A stretch of DNA of 64,000 nt, taken from Nemopilema nomurai (Eukaryota > Cnidaria > Scyphozoa > Rhizostomeae > Rhizostomatidae). The position numbers were made by a program, and so were the translations under genes. Where the stretch lies: positions 1,797,905 to 1,861,904 of the forward strand of contig ML133387.1 in NCBI GenBank assembly GCA_003864495.1. Reading direction: 5' to 3'. The notes beneath the pieces are model-generated. The model ran no database searches. It saw only the letters and a list, made by a program, of their open reading frames with translations, and had not been told where the DNA came from. Of this stretch, positions 25,301-43,625 are shown piece after piece. The stretch's first letter is position 1. Each line of letters opens with the position of its first letter.

Positions 25301-25791
25301 CAGCTGGAGAATCATAAAATTCCCAATGTTCCTCGTTCCTCAGGTCAACCAAAGTTTTTCTAATGTTCTGCGGCCTTTATTCTGTAATTTGCTTGCCTAA
25401 TGTCCCCAGAGTTCATTTTTCCAAAGAATGAGAAAAAATATAGGCTTGATTTACAGCCAATGAAGTAAATTACAATTAACACTTTAACGATTAGATATTA
25501 CAGCTTCTCGGTATTTCAGCGTATTGCGTACTCGCTTTTAGCTTGGCTTGAATATCATTGTCTCTAATATTTCAAATCATTTTGCGTGATGATGTAAAAT
25601 TCTGCTCTCAAATAAACCATACTCTGAACAAAAGGCTCATGGCCCATCCTGTCAACCACATTTAGGGCAGGACCAACGGAATGGACAAGTATTCAAATTC
25701 CAGATTTAAGAAGCTTGAATGTTATCGATTGTAGAGGAATATCAATGATAAGACCTTTCAAGATTTTATCTTATTTTAGTCAAAATAAAAC

Positions 25792-26454
25792 TTAAGTACC
25801 TGTAACCACTAATGGAACATTAAGCTTCTGATCATGCGCCTTTACGCCACAAAGCAGATTCTGGCTTCTGCGGCCTAAGTATCCCCTCCTTCGACCATAA
25901 CTCTTAGTTGTGAACGGTTCATTTCTGCCTTTTACGATCGTGCAACGCTTTGAAAGCCTCCCAGAGAGTAGTTTAATAGGTCTTATACAGCATCTGTGGC
26001 TGATACTGCGAGAGTAATAATGTATTAAGTAGTAATTAGCTGATATTTGGAAGTCATAAAACAAATGCAAGCTAATGGCTAAATGCAAGCCTTGTGTTAA
26101 TAATGGAGCTGGTTTGCAATCCTTTTCAGTATAATTAGATTTAATTGCAGGATAAATAAACCAAACGCATTCCAGCTTTGCCTTAATTGTAGTAGGGTTG
26201 GTAATTTTTTGTTGGCCCCAACCTATTCTTGCCCATCTTGCATCTTTGTTTTTCTTAGTGGATTCGAACTCTTTATTTCTTCTCCAGCAATTTAGAGCAA
26301 ACGATACGAAGCTGTACGAACAGTTTTTTAGACAGAAATAATAAAAAGAATATCTGCTTTTATTAACTTGATATAAGTCGGAAGCCAGTAAACCAACTTT
26401 TGCTAGCCTTGGCCTTCTTGAAAGCTCATTTTCGGCTACTTCTTGAAGTCTCAT
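25792..26454 (-). other. Uncharacterised 220-codon open frame, not recognised
   Basis: This is the longest uninterrupted frame between 17 and 54 kb that belongs to no recognised gene. It begins MRLQEVAENELSRRPRLAK and is rich in Lys, Tyr, Ser and Cys, with basic clusters such as GRRRGYLGRR near the C-terminus. I see no signal peptide, membrane segment or family motif. Neither strand gives a recognisable protein in other frames. It could be a remnant of a mobile element, an orphan gene or a chance frame. Confidence 0.2.
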
Positions 26455-28456
26455 TTGTGTTCTTGTTTTGCTTCGAAGAGATTAGTGGAATGCGCATGAA
26501 ACTATTGTACTTGGACAAAAGCTTTTCTTAGCATCATGCGGCGATCAACAAGTGGAGATCTGAGTGAATTTCTTCAAAAAAAGCCGATTTGTATTCGAGA
26601 TAAGCTTTACTTGTTCCCATTGCTTTTAAGCAGTCTCCCAATCAACTGCCCTTCTTAAAATCACTTGACAAAACAATAACACGCTTTGGTCAAAACAAAG
26701 TCTAACTATGGTAATGATAATATTTTCTGGCCGTGCCAAGAGCGTCTGATCGTCGATGCACCAGTCACTTCACCACAAGGCAAGTACCTCATCACTTTCC
26801 AATGCACCAAACTGGCACAAAATGCTTCCCGGACTTCCACTTATTTCTATTCGTAGTATATTTGCTTTCTGTGTAATAGAGTCCCTTCAAAACTAAAAGT
26901 AATCTGCGATTATTGACCAGAACACACGAATTCCTGTTTCTATGAGGTGTACTATGGTGGATTAGCAGTTCACATCTCTACGAAGCGAAAGTTAAGACTT
27001 TAAAAGCAAGATATTCAGAAATGGTAATCAGAATCAATGGCTCTTGGTGGGTGTGAGTCAGACAGCCACCAAGTCGCCGAGACTGGTATGCAGTCAGAGC
27101 TTGGCGGTAAACAAGCAGTGTGCCAAGGGGACCAAGTGCACTTTCAGAATTGATCGATGGCCTTTCGTTTTGTATTTAGATTTCAATAGCTACCTCGGAT
27201 GAAGTGCAGGGAATTTTCCAGGTCGTTTCGGGGTGTTGAACTGGATTTAAAACCGCTGGGTTTAAATGGATTTTGCGTCATCTATAAGCAGCTCTAAATT
27301 CCCCTGCATAACCAGAAACCTGGAGCGTTTGTGACAAAATATAATTCCATAAAAAATCTTGAACTCTTTGGAAACTCAAAGTAAAAAGCCGCCAATGCCA
27401 TCCGACATTTTCTTGACTTTTTCCGACCCATGACAAATATGAAGAAAAATGAAATAGTGTAAGAAACTGTGTAAGAAAAAATAACTGCTTTTAACTAGTT
27501 CCAAACATAACGAATTTTAGCCAAATAACCTTAAAAGATGTAAAGCGGGACAGACAGGAAACCCTTTGTTCTATAAGTATGATTCAAGGCGAGGGACAGT
27601 TTAGCCAGTTTAGTTTGAACCCTTTGCACGCTCGTGCACTTTTGATGGGTGAATACAAATGATGAATGTAAGCCACAGGGCACTGCAATAATACTCTTGG
27701 GAAAATGCTTTCCTGCTAGAGTTGCTACCTTCATTGTCACTTAACATGATCACTATTGGCACTCTTGCATTGTTGATTGGAAAAGACCAAGTCAATGGCA
27801 AAAAAAAGATATTTAGGCCAATGCATTCCACGTGTCGCTCGGAGTTTTGGAAGAACAAGTCTTTGTTTGCCTTGGATAGGCCTGTGATACTCCAGCGCAG
27901 TTTTGAATAGCAAGAGAGTTTTCTGCCTCTTCTGCTGCTTCTGGTAGATCTAGGTAGCTAGTGAGGTTGTTCCAAGGGACAGAGAAGTGCAGGAAGAAGG
28001 ATGCTAACATGTCCACACAGTGGTAGTATATAGTGAAAGTTCAGGTGCTGACAAGAAACAATTTGGTGAGGCGATAGCTTCAAGGTGCTTTGGCATTCCC
28101 TTATCGTCCCCAAAACTCAGTTCGATTTGAAGAGCAGTTGCACAGGAAGTGAAGATCAGAAATTTAAGAATCAGGATTCTACAAAAACAGTTACCCGCCA
28201 TTACCAATGATACATGGGCTTGTGCCAATACCAGGACAGTCGAGTGGGGGTGGGGTACTCTGTAGGACTCTGCCACCATACTATCGAACTTAAACATTAA
28301 ACTGTTTTTTGTATAATCCCGATTTTTAAGTTTCGCCTCTTTTCGTACCCAGCTTCGATACTTCTCATTTTGACGGTCCCCAAGTATGCTTGTCATGAAT
28401 GCTCCGTAGTTGAACCCAGTCATGATCCCGCTGCTAATTGTCTTTTCTTCTTCCAG

Positions 28457-28530
28457 GATTTTGAAGTTCAGTCTCGAGGATGCTTCTTATCATGATTCTT
28501 GGCAGCCTCTTTGCAGGCATTAGAATGCAG
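28457..28530 (+). other. Candidate signal-peptide exon of the DOMON gene (unproven)
   Basis: A good acceptor (TCTTCTTCCAG, ending at 28456) is followed by a short leader and an ATG at 28480. That ATG opens MLLIMILGSLFAGIRMQ, a plausible signal peptide. No GT dinucleotide occurs before the frame ends, so a normal donor is missing. A GC donor after the CAG ending at 28530 would give phase 0, matching the phase-0 start of the first DOMON exon at 28925. Downstream, a 30-bp unit (TTTTATATTACATGCTGATA and onward) is duplicated in tandem at about 28550-28609. Confidence 0.35.
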
Positions 28531-28924
28531 GCATGCTCATTGCACACAATTTTATATTACATGCTGATAACTACAGAGATTTTATATTACATGCTGATAA
28601 CTACAGAGATTTGATAGAATCATTAAAACCTAGATATAGTGTTGAAATTGTTTTAATCTTTGCTAGGCCAATTAGCGACGTATGGCTTTTTAGAAAGAGG
28701 CCACATTCTACCATGCATTTCACTTGTCAACTAAAGATATATTATTAACTGCGAGAAAAAAGTCTGTAAATGATATTAAGATGCAAATCATGGCCAGTTC
28801 GAATCTAAATGCAGTAACACAGGCCTTTCGTTATGAAAAGGTTCCGCTTTTGGAAGCCTTTTATGACGTTTTTCGATTAGAGGGTGTCTGGCAAAAGTTG
28901 AATGATGCAATACCTTACCCCTAG

Positions 28925-31900
28925 GAAATTACAACAACGGGCTGTGGCACTGCGAAGGCGTGCATCAAAGAGCCTTCCACGTGCACTTCAAGCTCTGATT
29001 GCCAGTTCCTCATAACATGGAAGCGCAGCGCTAACGTTAGCAGCAAGATGGATTTTGAAGTTAGCTCAAAGCATGCTACTGGATGGGTAGCTCTTGGATT
29101 CAACATGATTGGACCTCAAATGGTACGACGATCTTGCTCCTAACCTTGCTCTTATCCAAATGGTGTCCTCTTCTAGTAGGCTTTGATTGTCTCATTCAAT
29201 CTTCCTTCTATTATCCCCATCCTACACCCTACCATCGTCTCTATATCCCCAGGAAAAAGCTGCCCCAGGTATTAAGTCAGAATTTTAAACTCGGACTGAT
29301 ATATGTATACACCTTTGAAAGAAGCTTCGCCATGAAATTTTTGTTCAGCCTCTCCTTCAATTTTCTGTGCTAAATCAACCAGTATTATTCTTTTCTTCTT
29401 AAATACAACAGTAGCAACGCCAATTTCATCATACTCACAAGTTTTACAAGCTATTTTTCTAAAATAGAAATATCTCTTTCTGTTGCAGGTAGACACTAAG
29501 GGGGAAATTTGCTACTTCGATAATTCTCAGAAAAAATTTTCAGGCTTTGTTGCCAGCTATAGGAGTACACCAGCTTTTTCGGCCGCAGTAAGTGAAAAAT
29601 TTCGCAGTGTTCTGATTATGCATCAAACAAATCTTACTAAGTACTAATTTGAATATCTTGGAAATTTGAATCAATTTGTAGTAGCAGATAAAGATCATGT
29701 AACAGAAAATTAATGGTTTACTTGAAGCTTGAATTGATAAGCTTTAGATTATAACTTCTAGAAGACTGTACCTATTTGTTTTCAGTGTATTTGTATTGTT
29801 AATTTGCAAAAAAGCCATGATTTCATAATGAAGTTAGTCATCGTTAGATGCTGCATAGCTTCAAGACATAGATGTGAATAGTTTTAACATGTTCTTTTAT
29901 CGTTAGGCAAGCAATACTGTACTGCAGAGTATGGAGACAGTCAACGGAGCCATAATTTGCAGGTGCTTTAGTTAGGTTTCCTTTATTCTACTGTGACATT
30001 TTATCAAAAGTTTGAGCAAAAGCGACTCACACGAGTGCCATCTTTTCAAATATTTTTGCCATGGAAAAGGACAGAAGAAATTTTCAATAGCTAGTAATAG
30101 CGGAACCAGTTTTTGCATACCAGAAGTACCTTTTCGTCTGACACTTCTCAGAGTATTGCAAAGCACTTGTACACAAGAATTTCTTTTATGATCTGGAAAT
30201 TGTAGGATACGGTCTTGATTGGCTTTTTTATCTTCAGGTTCTCCCGCCCTCTCCAAGGCTCGGCGTACCAGAATAATCTTGATAGCTCCATCTTCCCAAT
30301 CATCGCTACGGGATCGGTAACCTCTGGTAAGAACTTGTCGTTTCGAATTATTTTTGCCCCCAACGTAAGCAGTGTTCTTTCTGATAAACACCCTTCTTTT
30401 GTGTTGTTATCTTCCGAATTGTAGCTCCAGACAATTGTAGCAAACAGGCTTGCATGTATTACAATTTGGAGCAACAAAGACATTGTAAAAGGCACTAAAT
30501 GACGATAATAGAAATGCATAAAATATTAAGTGGCCGACCCTAATTAGTAGTCTGTAGTAATCTTAATATCCTGGCTACCTTTTTGTGCTAGCTTTATTTT
30601 AGCAAAACATCATTACCTCGTAAAACTATGCATCATCACCATTTGTACACAGGCACAGTTAATAGACATTCCGCGAAAAAGGCGTTTCAAAGAGTCGACT
30701 TCAGTGCACATGGAGCAGCCGCAACAACACTTGCAACAACAACACTTGCAACAACAACACCTGTACCAACTACTACGATGGAAGGAAATGCAACAGCAAC
30801 AACAACCGGGGCTGCATCAATGATCTCTTCGGTGGCGGGCACAACCCAACCAGCCACAACGCAGCCGAAAACGCAGCCGAAAACGCAAACGAACCAGAGC
30901 TATACATCAACCACAGCTTCTACATACAATGCAACGTCTACTACTTTTACTACAACATCGAGCATGGCCCCTTCGACTGTAAGCAGAAGTTTGAATACAG
31001 AGAAACATCTTTGCCTCTTTTTGATATTCTACCTCTTTTTAAATCCTCATGCCAAGCGCTTTTTTGCAATTGACTTGTCATGAGGAGAATTAATCTTGCT
31101 GTATAAATCTCTTTTAGCGCATTATTTTTTTTATAGATCTACCTTGATGCTTTAGATCGACCAAACTGCCCGCTACCAAGTTAAAATTCTTTTTAATTGC
31201 TTTGTACTATGACGTCCTCTCCTTGATGCACTGGGAAGATGCAGCCCATCAAATGATGCAATTTCCCTACCCCTACCCCTCCCAATCAAGCCAAAGAATA
31301 AGTTACATTTCAACCATTGAAGCATACGTTATAATTCTGCGAATGGGGAATTAGGGACAGGCATTATTTAAGTTTGTTGCAACTGGAGATTGTAGGGCAA
31401 AGAGAGAAGCTTTTACCGGTTAGGGGTGTTAAAACCGATTTTGGGAGAAGTTGCAGCTCATTTTTTGTCTGCTGGAATGAGTCCCAAGGCCGCTTTGCAC
31501 CTTACATGAGTCCTTTCTCCAAACCCATGCTCCGATCTGAAATATTCTAGAATGGAGCAGTGCTCTCGATTTACAGAAGGAAAATATTTGTTTTCAGATT
31601 GATTTAGCTTCTTGTGGCAAGACAAAGGGCTGCTTCAGGCACCCGCCAAGCTGCAACACCTTTCGTTCCTGCAACTTTATAGCCACGTGGAAGGCGGATC
31701 AGAGCAAGAAACAAGTGCGCATTGAATTGAAAGGCAGCCAAAATGCCTGGGTTGCATTCGGACTAAACACCGTTGCGAAGGCAATGGTAAGTGCGATGAT
31801 GTTAGAAGAGGAGCTCTCTGAAAGCCTCTTTTCCAGTCCTCTATAGAAATTTTCTTCCACTGCCCTCAAATCCCAACAACTTTTTGTAGTTTCTGTTTTT

Positions 31901-34385
31901 TGCTTAGAATGTGAAATGCAATGCCCATCTTTAAACTGATCATTCAAGATTTTGCGAAATCTTGCTTTTTGCTGAATGCTTTGATTTATTGTCTTTTTCT
32001 TAAATTCACTTTATTGCAGATTGGCACCTATGGTGAAATTTGCTATATGTCCAATTCAAATTCAACCGTGAAGGCCTTCCATGCAACTGTACAAGATCTT
32101 CCGTCAATCTCAAACACACAGGTAACTATCACAACAACAACAACACTTATTTTCTAGTCACACAATATTCGTCATTATTTTTCTTCCATGAAACGGTTGT
32201 ATGTTGAAGTAAAGTTTGGCTTTTAAACGAAATGCTTCTTTTATAAATTGACAACGGTACACCTATCCAGGGAGAAGATTCACTATAAAGATAGTTTGGT
32301 ACCCAGGGTGTGGTACATCCAAGTTGGTTTGAGGCACATGCTTTGCTAGGGGACAATTATTCAGAGCTGAGGCTTGGATGTTTGGTGGCCATTCCAACCG
32401 TACCATCCAACCACTTGTGCCATAAGCGCAAAGAGCTTTTAGGCAACACATGTTAGCGGTCTTGCCTACACCATTTCTACCTTATACTTAACATATGTTA
32501 CTCCTTTTCCTTAGTAAATAGCTCTTTTCTTAATATAGCCGAACTCAATAAATGTGCATGGCATTGAGAAGTCGGGAGGAATCATTTGCCGGTAAGCCTT
32601 TTGTCTTTTGTATTTTTTATTTTTTTATAAATCTTTAGTCTATGTTGCTTTCATTCCATTTTCAAATTCATTTTAAAAAATATTGTTGTGCTCCCTTGAA
32701 CAACATGGCTGGATAATGTTATACGGAATGCATTTTAAATGTTTTTAATGTATTTCGAAACTGGGATAGAAAATAAGAGATAACGATAGAGATAACGACA
32801 GAGTTAACGAGAGAGAGAACCATTTGTCTATTATGCCTTGTGCAGTAAGATGCAGTGATATTTATTTTTAAAACGTCGATGAATCAATTAGCTCGACATT
32901 TGTAATTTCAGTTTTACAAGACCATGGATGAAGACAGACGCCTATAGCATTGATGTGAATAAGGACGCCTACGTCATTATGGCCTCTGGGAACTCAGTCA
33001 ATGGAGGTTGCGATTTGTTTATATGTTGTTTTGTCATTTATGGCTTTAAAAACCTCATCGCCTAGCATCTTTCTGTTTTTCCTTTCCTTGAAGAGTGATG
33101 AAAGTGGCTTGCTTTCAAAACGACTGATCAAATGAAGAACTGGACTCAAAATACAAACTATTAAAGTAGAAAATGAAATATTCTACAGAACGTCAGTATC
33201 ATTTGTGGATTGTCCGGAAGCTGAAATGATGACGTCATTTGGAGATCGTGCATTAACCTAAAAGTTACATTTTCAACCCAGGACGATTCATGGTCATTGA
33301 ATTGCATTAAAGTGCATGTTATTAAAAAATTTCGAACATTATTTGAATATCTGCTGTGACTGATTTAAACTGTTAAATCCCATTAACATTCGTGATTAAA
33401 ACCCAGGACTGTTCGTGAGGTTGTACAACAGAGCCAGTTTTAAATCTTTACGAGCTTTAGTAAAGTCATTAATGATTTTTATGTTGTGTAGACTTCCATC
33501 TACTAAGGGATAGAGAAGATTATAGGGCCATGGCCTCCCTCACTTTTTTGTAAGGCAAAATATATCTTAAGGCCATGTTGAAAGAAATAGGAAGAATGTC
33601 ATAATATTAACACATTGGCCCGATCTGTTTTGTTTTCTCAGGTAGGCCATCATATCACATGACAGCCAGAGTTACTTCGTCCTCCAAATACAACATTGCT
33701 TCACAACTGGGTGGCACAAGCGACGCTATGAAGCAAGGTTCAAGTCTATTTGGTAAGTTCTGATTCCATTAACATTGGTGCGTATAAATCATTGTCATAA
33801 TCAGCAATCCACTAATGATCTTGAACTACACATGCTTTTTTATTGTTCTTTGCAAACGTTCTTCCCTCTGTTCATCTTTTGGAACTGCTGAGGTCTTTAG
33901 CACACCCGAACTGGACGACTTGTGATTTGCTATGAAAAGAAATCTTTGGGTTAGTGAGGAATGGTAAATTATTTAAGGAAATTAATTTTCATGCAATATT
34001 TCTATTGTATTTACTTTTTTTCTGAAACCTATTGGAACAAGTAAACCAATATCAATACTAAGTTGAGCTTTCAACGCTGTGCAAAAACGGATGCAATATA
34101 GGAAACGGTGACATGAAAATGAATGTTTACTTCATGAAAGTCAGTGGCCTCTTTTTGACCCTATCCCCTCGTACAAATTGCACCAAGTTCCTTTAATATC
34201 AAACGTGAATAAGTGTATTGGTAGTTAATTGGTCTGGTGCCATTGATGTTTACTTGACCTGTTTGCACTTGAAATTTGCGTCTGAAAAGTTTCTTTCACT
34301 TTGCTAATTTAATTTTGCTTTCTTTGTTCAAGTTTTTGTGGCAGCTGGATGCTTCCACGCAGTTCTATTGGCGCTTGTCGTTTAG
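28925..34385 (+). CDS. Two-DOMON, Thr-rich-linker protein, probably GPI-anchored
   Basis: Exons: 28925-29122, 29489-29587, 29907-29962, 30238-30326, 30653-30978, 31598-31786, 32020-32121, 32539-32591, 32912-33006, 33642-33752 and 34333-34385, giving 456 aa plus an uncertain leader. All joins are phase-consistent. The donor at 33007 (GGAG|GTTGCG) and acceptor at 30652 are weak. Both halves carry DOMON hallmarks: a CG...C....C start, GW/AW-VA(L/F)G(F/L)N, GEICY, and GGIICRFTRP or GAIICRFSRP. A mucin-like TTT/ATT linker, likely O-glycosylated, joins them (exon 30653-30978). The last exon encodes a short hydrophobic tail (FVAAGCFHAVLLALVV) ending at the stop, typical of a GPI-attachment signal. 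No cytochrome b561 membrane domain follows, unlike ferric-chelate-reductase relatives. DOMON domains are known to bind haem or sugar; the ligand here is unknown. Confidence 0.82.
30716..30978 (+). repeat. Coding Thr/Ala-rich low-complexity segment
   Basis: Within one exon of the DOMON gene, ACAACA-type codon runs encode repeated ATTLATTT and QPKTQPKTQ motifs. The segment links the two DOMON domains. Such tracts usually carry dense O-glycans and act as extended stalks, and they vary in length between alleles. Confidence 0.7.
32777..32820. repeat. Short degenerate GAGATAACGA repeat
   Basis: Three to four imperfect copies of an approximately 10-12-bp GAGATAACGA-like unit lie in an intron of the DOMON gene, ending in a GAGAGAGA run. 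No function is evident. Confidence 0.45.
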
Positions 34386-35623
34386 CATGGACGATAAACA
34401 CGAAGACTGAAAATTAAAACATACCGACTTTTTCATGTATTTGGTACTTGAATTATCCATGCCAAATTTATGCTTCATCTGTTGCTAGATTATGTTCGTC
34501 CTCTTGTCTGTCGGAGTTTTATATCCTTAACAAATGACGCGTTTATGCCTTTGTGTTAATTGATCTGCAAATGGATTGTAGTATCAGTATTTAGTCTATT
34601 TTTGTCCATGGCATTAGTATTTTTAAGCAAACTTGTGAGAATCTTGAGTTGGCTAATTTGCTGGCGTACCAATGTTTGTATAGCTTCACTCTGAATGTTG
34701 TCAAACAAAAATGTTCAAATTTGTGCTTGCTTACGCCTTTTAAATACAGCAGATTTGCGTGTAGCTTTGAGAACTTTAGGCTATTATAAGCATGACAGTG
34801 AATACAGGGAAAAGTCTTGAAGCTCTAATTCTTGAAGCCTTGCTTACTAAGAGAAATCGAGATCAGTCCTAGCACATTTCACCAAGAGATGTGTTGATTA
34901 TTTTGCCTAATGACGTGGCAATTGCTGCAATAGGCGCCACTAGCAGCGATCGTTGAGCTCAGCAACATCTTCAATATGCCCAACTCTAATCTAGTATCCC
35001 CCAAAAGCGTTCCTATTGAGGGTCCAGAGAAGCCCATGCCATTATGACAAAGCAAGTAGCATCGCAGTTCAAGGAGGCAAGTGCCTTAATGAAAAGCAAG
35101 ATTTGAAGTCATGTCACAGCCTAATTACAACTAGTTTTGCTGAGAAAAAAGGTAAAACAAGGCTATGCTTTCTGTGATACTAAATATTGCATGAAAATGG
35201 TATGGCACCAGCGTGAGTGAAGAAAACATTTTTAATCAAAATTAGGACCCCTACATGGCTCTTGCACAAGAGAAAGATTTATAACTCTTTTACAAGGGCT
35301 CCGACGCAGGTTGGAAAGTGGAGGGGTCAAGCAAAATTTTTACAACCATAACAAAAGATATTTAGAAAAGCTCTATTCGTCGGAGGCCCTGTTTTAGCTA
35401 AGAAAAAACAGAACAATTCACATGCCAGTATTTTTGTGAAATTACGACCACACGTAACACGTTGTGTTAAAGGTACCATTATGGATTCAAGTTTTTGTTT
35501 ATGTGTAGTCTCGTTATCGCTTTTGCAGTATAGAGACTGAAGACGTGGTTGACCATTTTGCTTAGGCCGGTCAACATTTTCAACAGACCGGAGGTTGTTC
35601 TAAAGACAAGCGAGTGATTGAAA
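34386..35623. other. Intergenic region between the DOMON gene and SLC30A7
   Basis: About 1.2 kb between two genes on the same strand. No coding frame is supported. It should contain the 3' end of the DOMON transcript and the SLC30A7 promoter, but no TATA box or other clear element stands out. Confidence 0.45.
34413..34418 (+). terminator. Candidate poly(A) signal ATTAAA for the DOMON gene
   Basis: ATTAAA lies 28 bp after the TAG stop. It would give a very short 3' untranslated region, so a later hexamer may be used instead. Confidence 0.25.
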
Positions 35624-41901
<6,278 letters not shown>

Positions 41902-42253
41902 GGGTTCTCTGCATACAGGAAGGTGAATTCTTTGCTATAACACCCAGTGGTTAGTACCCACTGCCATATATTTATTAGCATACAGAATAGAAAATGAATA
42001 ATAGGAAATGCATCTGGATGTCTAATTCGAGCTTTTTTACTGCTTGTATGCGAAGTATGTTTGCAATTGGCAATAGAAAATCTTATTATAAGTGAATTTA
42101 GAGTTAGGATTTTAAAGTACTTGTCATCAAAACGGCATGAAATATTTTTTCTGACAGAAAAGGTCCCCTGTGCCTGCGTACAAAGGCTAGGCCATCGTGC
42201 ATATTAAATTCAGAAAATTGGTATAGTTCTGCTATGTATTTTTATTGTTAACC

Positions 42254-42259
42254 AATAAA
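42254..42259 (+). terminator. Poly(A) signal AATAAA for SLC30A7
   Basis: A canonical AATAAA lies about 350 bp past the stop codon, in AT-rich sequence with T-rich stretches downstream. It is the first canonical hexamer after the last exon. Confidence 0.5.
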
Positions 42260-43369
42260 CCATCCTTTTGACCTAAAGCCATACTTGTAATGTATGCAAG
42301 CAATTTCAATATTCATTTAAGAAACGTTTGACGATAGAATGGGCAATGCGAAAAATGGAAACTCTAATATTCAGATTAACTATAGAAAATCAGGAGATAT
42401 ATATTTTTGTTCAGTACTGCTGCATTGTCTTCTTTATTTACTTTTGAAACTTTATGTCGAATATATAATGAATCGTGAAATAGAATGTGTTACGTAATGA
42501 CAGTATTCATCATTCCAAAGCCCTTTATTTTTTCCATTATCAAAGTGAAGCATTCGAACTGAGCCTATTTTTGTTTGGTCCCCCTTGTAGCAACAGACCT
42601 TTAGTGCTTACTGTCAACAAATCCTCTAGCTTCGACTTTCAAATGTTGCCACGCGAGAACAAACTCTAGATTAACTCTAGATTGCAAATCACTTCCGATG
42701 GATGAACTTTTATTGGAAATCGTACAAGCGCATCTTCTACCAGCTTCTTTCCTCTTCAGGTATCATTGAACAATACTTCCTGTTGTGATCTAGCAAAGTT
42801 TTCTTCCTACGCAGACCTTCCCACGCAAATTTCTGTAGTAGTGGGTAACTAATTCGCATTTTCATATGTGTTGATTCACATTGCTCCTCGTGCATTCATC
42901 GCGACAAAAAATGATTGTGACTTTCTGAAGGTTAGCATTTACTTCCAAGGATCTTTGATTTGCTGACGAGTTGCTGTTGTCGAGTTCTACCTTTCTTTGA
43001 TGTCACCACTATTTTGTCACAGTTTTGTCACAGTGATATCCCTACCTAACCTTTCATCCATGTCCGTCATCAATATTTTTAAGACCGTTTTCCCTTTTAC
43101 AAAATGGGACACTATATCAAAGCGAATGTCCATGTAAACACTCGACTTTTGCCTAAACTCATCCTAACTTTTCATGCATCTAACTTCTTAACTCCCCAAA
43201 TCACCTCTTTATTCATTTCTTAGCCCTTTTTGTTCCGTTTTCAAGCATTTATATATTGCCTTGTGATAGTTTATGATCACCTTTTCATTATATATTTTCT
43301 AGTTTTACTGTTTTTATGTTCCGTATGCCATTTGAGTTCCATTTGAGTTATGTCGTGTTCCTGTGCACA

Positions 43370-43625
43370 TCATTATCATATCAATATATTCAACTATCAT
43401 GTTAAATCATATGTCATGTTTTATTATGTAGTGTCACATCATGTCATGTTTTACCATGTCATTTCATGGCTTTTTCTGTCATTTCGTGTCATATTATGTC
43501 ATGTCATTTAATGTCATGTCATGTCTTGCTTTGTCATATAATGCTTCGTCATGTCAGTCTAATTAAGTGTCATTCTATATTAGGTCATGGCTTGTCATGC
43601 CATGCTATGTAAGATCATATAGTAT
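43370..43625. repeat. Degenerate pentanucleotide repeat (ATGTC)n
   Basis: Many imperfect ATGTC/ATGTCATGTC units, interrupted by TTTT- and TATA-rich variants, spread over some 250 bp. It has the look of an old, decayed microsatellite. No coding or regulatory role is evident. Confidence 0.65.

Larger units (their letters stand above)
21861..28456. other. Gene-poor interval between the satellite and the DOMON gene
   Basis: No confident gene. The interval contains a hairpin at about 22338-22397, a poly-G tract near 24189, an unbroken minus-strand open frame of 220 codons at 25792-26454, and a cluster of adjacent minus-strand frames at 27531-28423. None has a recognisable domain. They could be degraded transposon or pseudogene remnants, non-coding transcripts or chance. 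Confidence 0.4.

Noticed and set aside
28785..28815. tRNA-like GTTCGAATC word
   Set aside because: No cloverleaf arms flank it.
29972..30519. Minus-strand frames of 123 and 139 codons
   Set aside because: They lie opposite a DOMON exon and its introns; the plus strand has the domain motifs and phase-matched splice sites.
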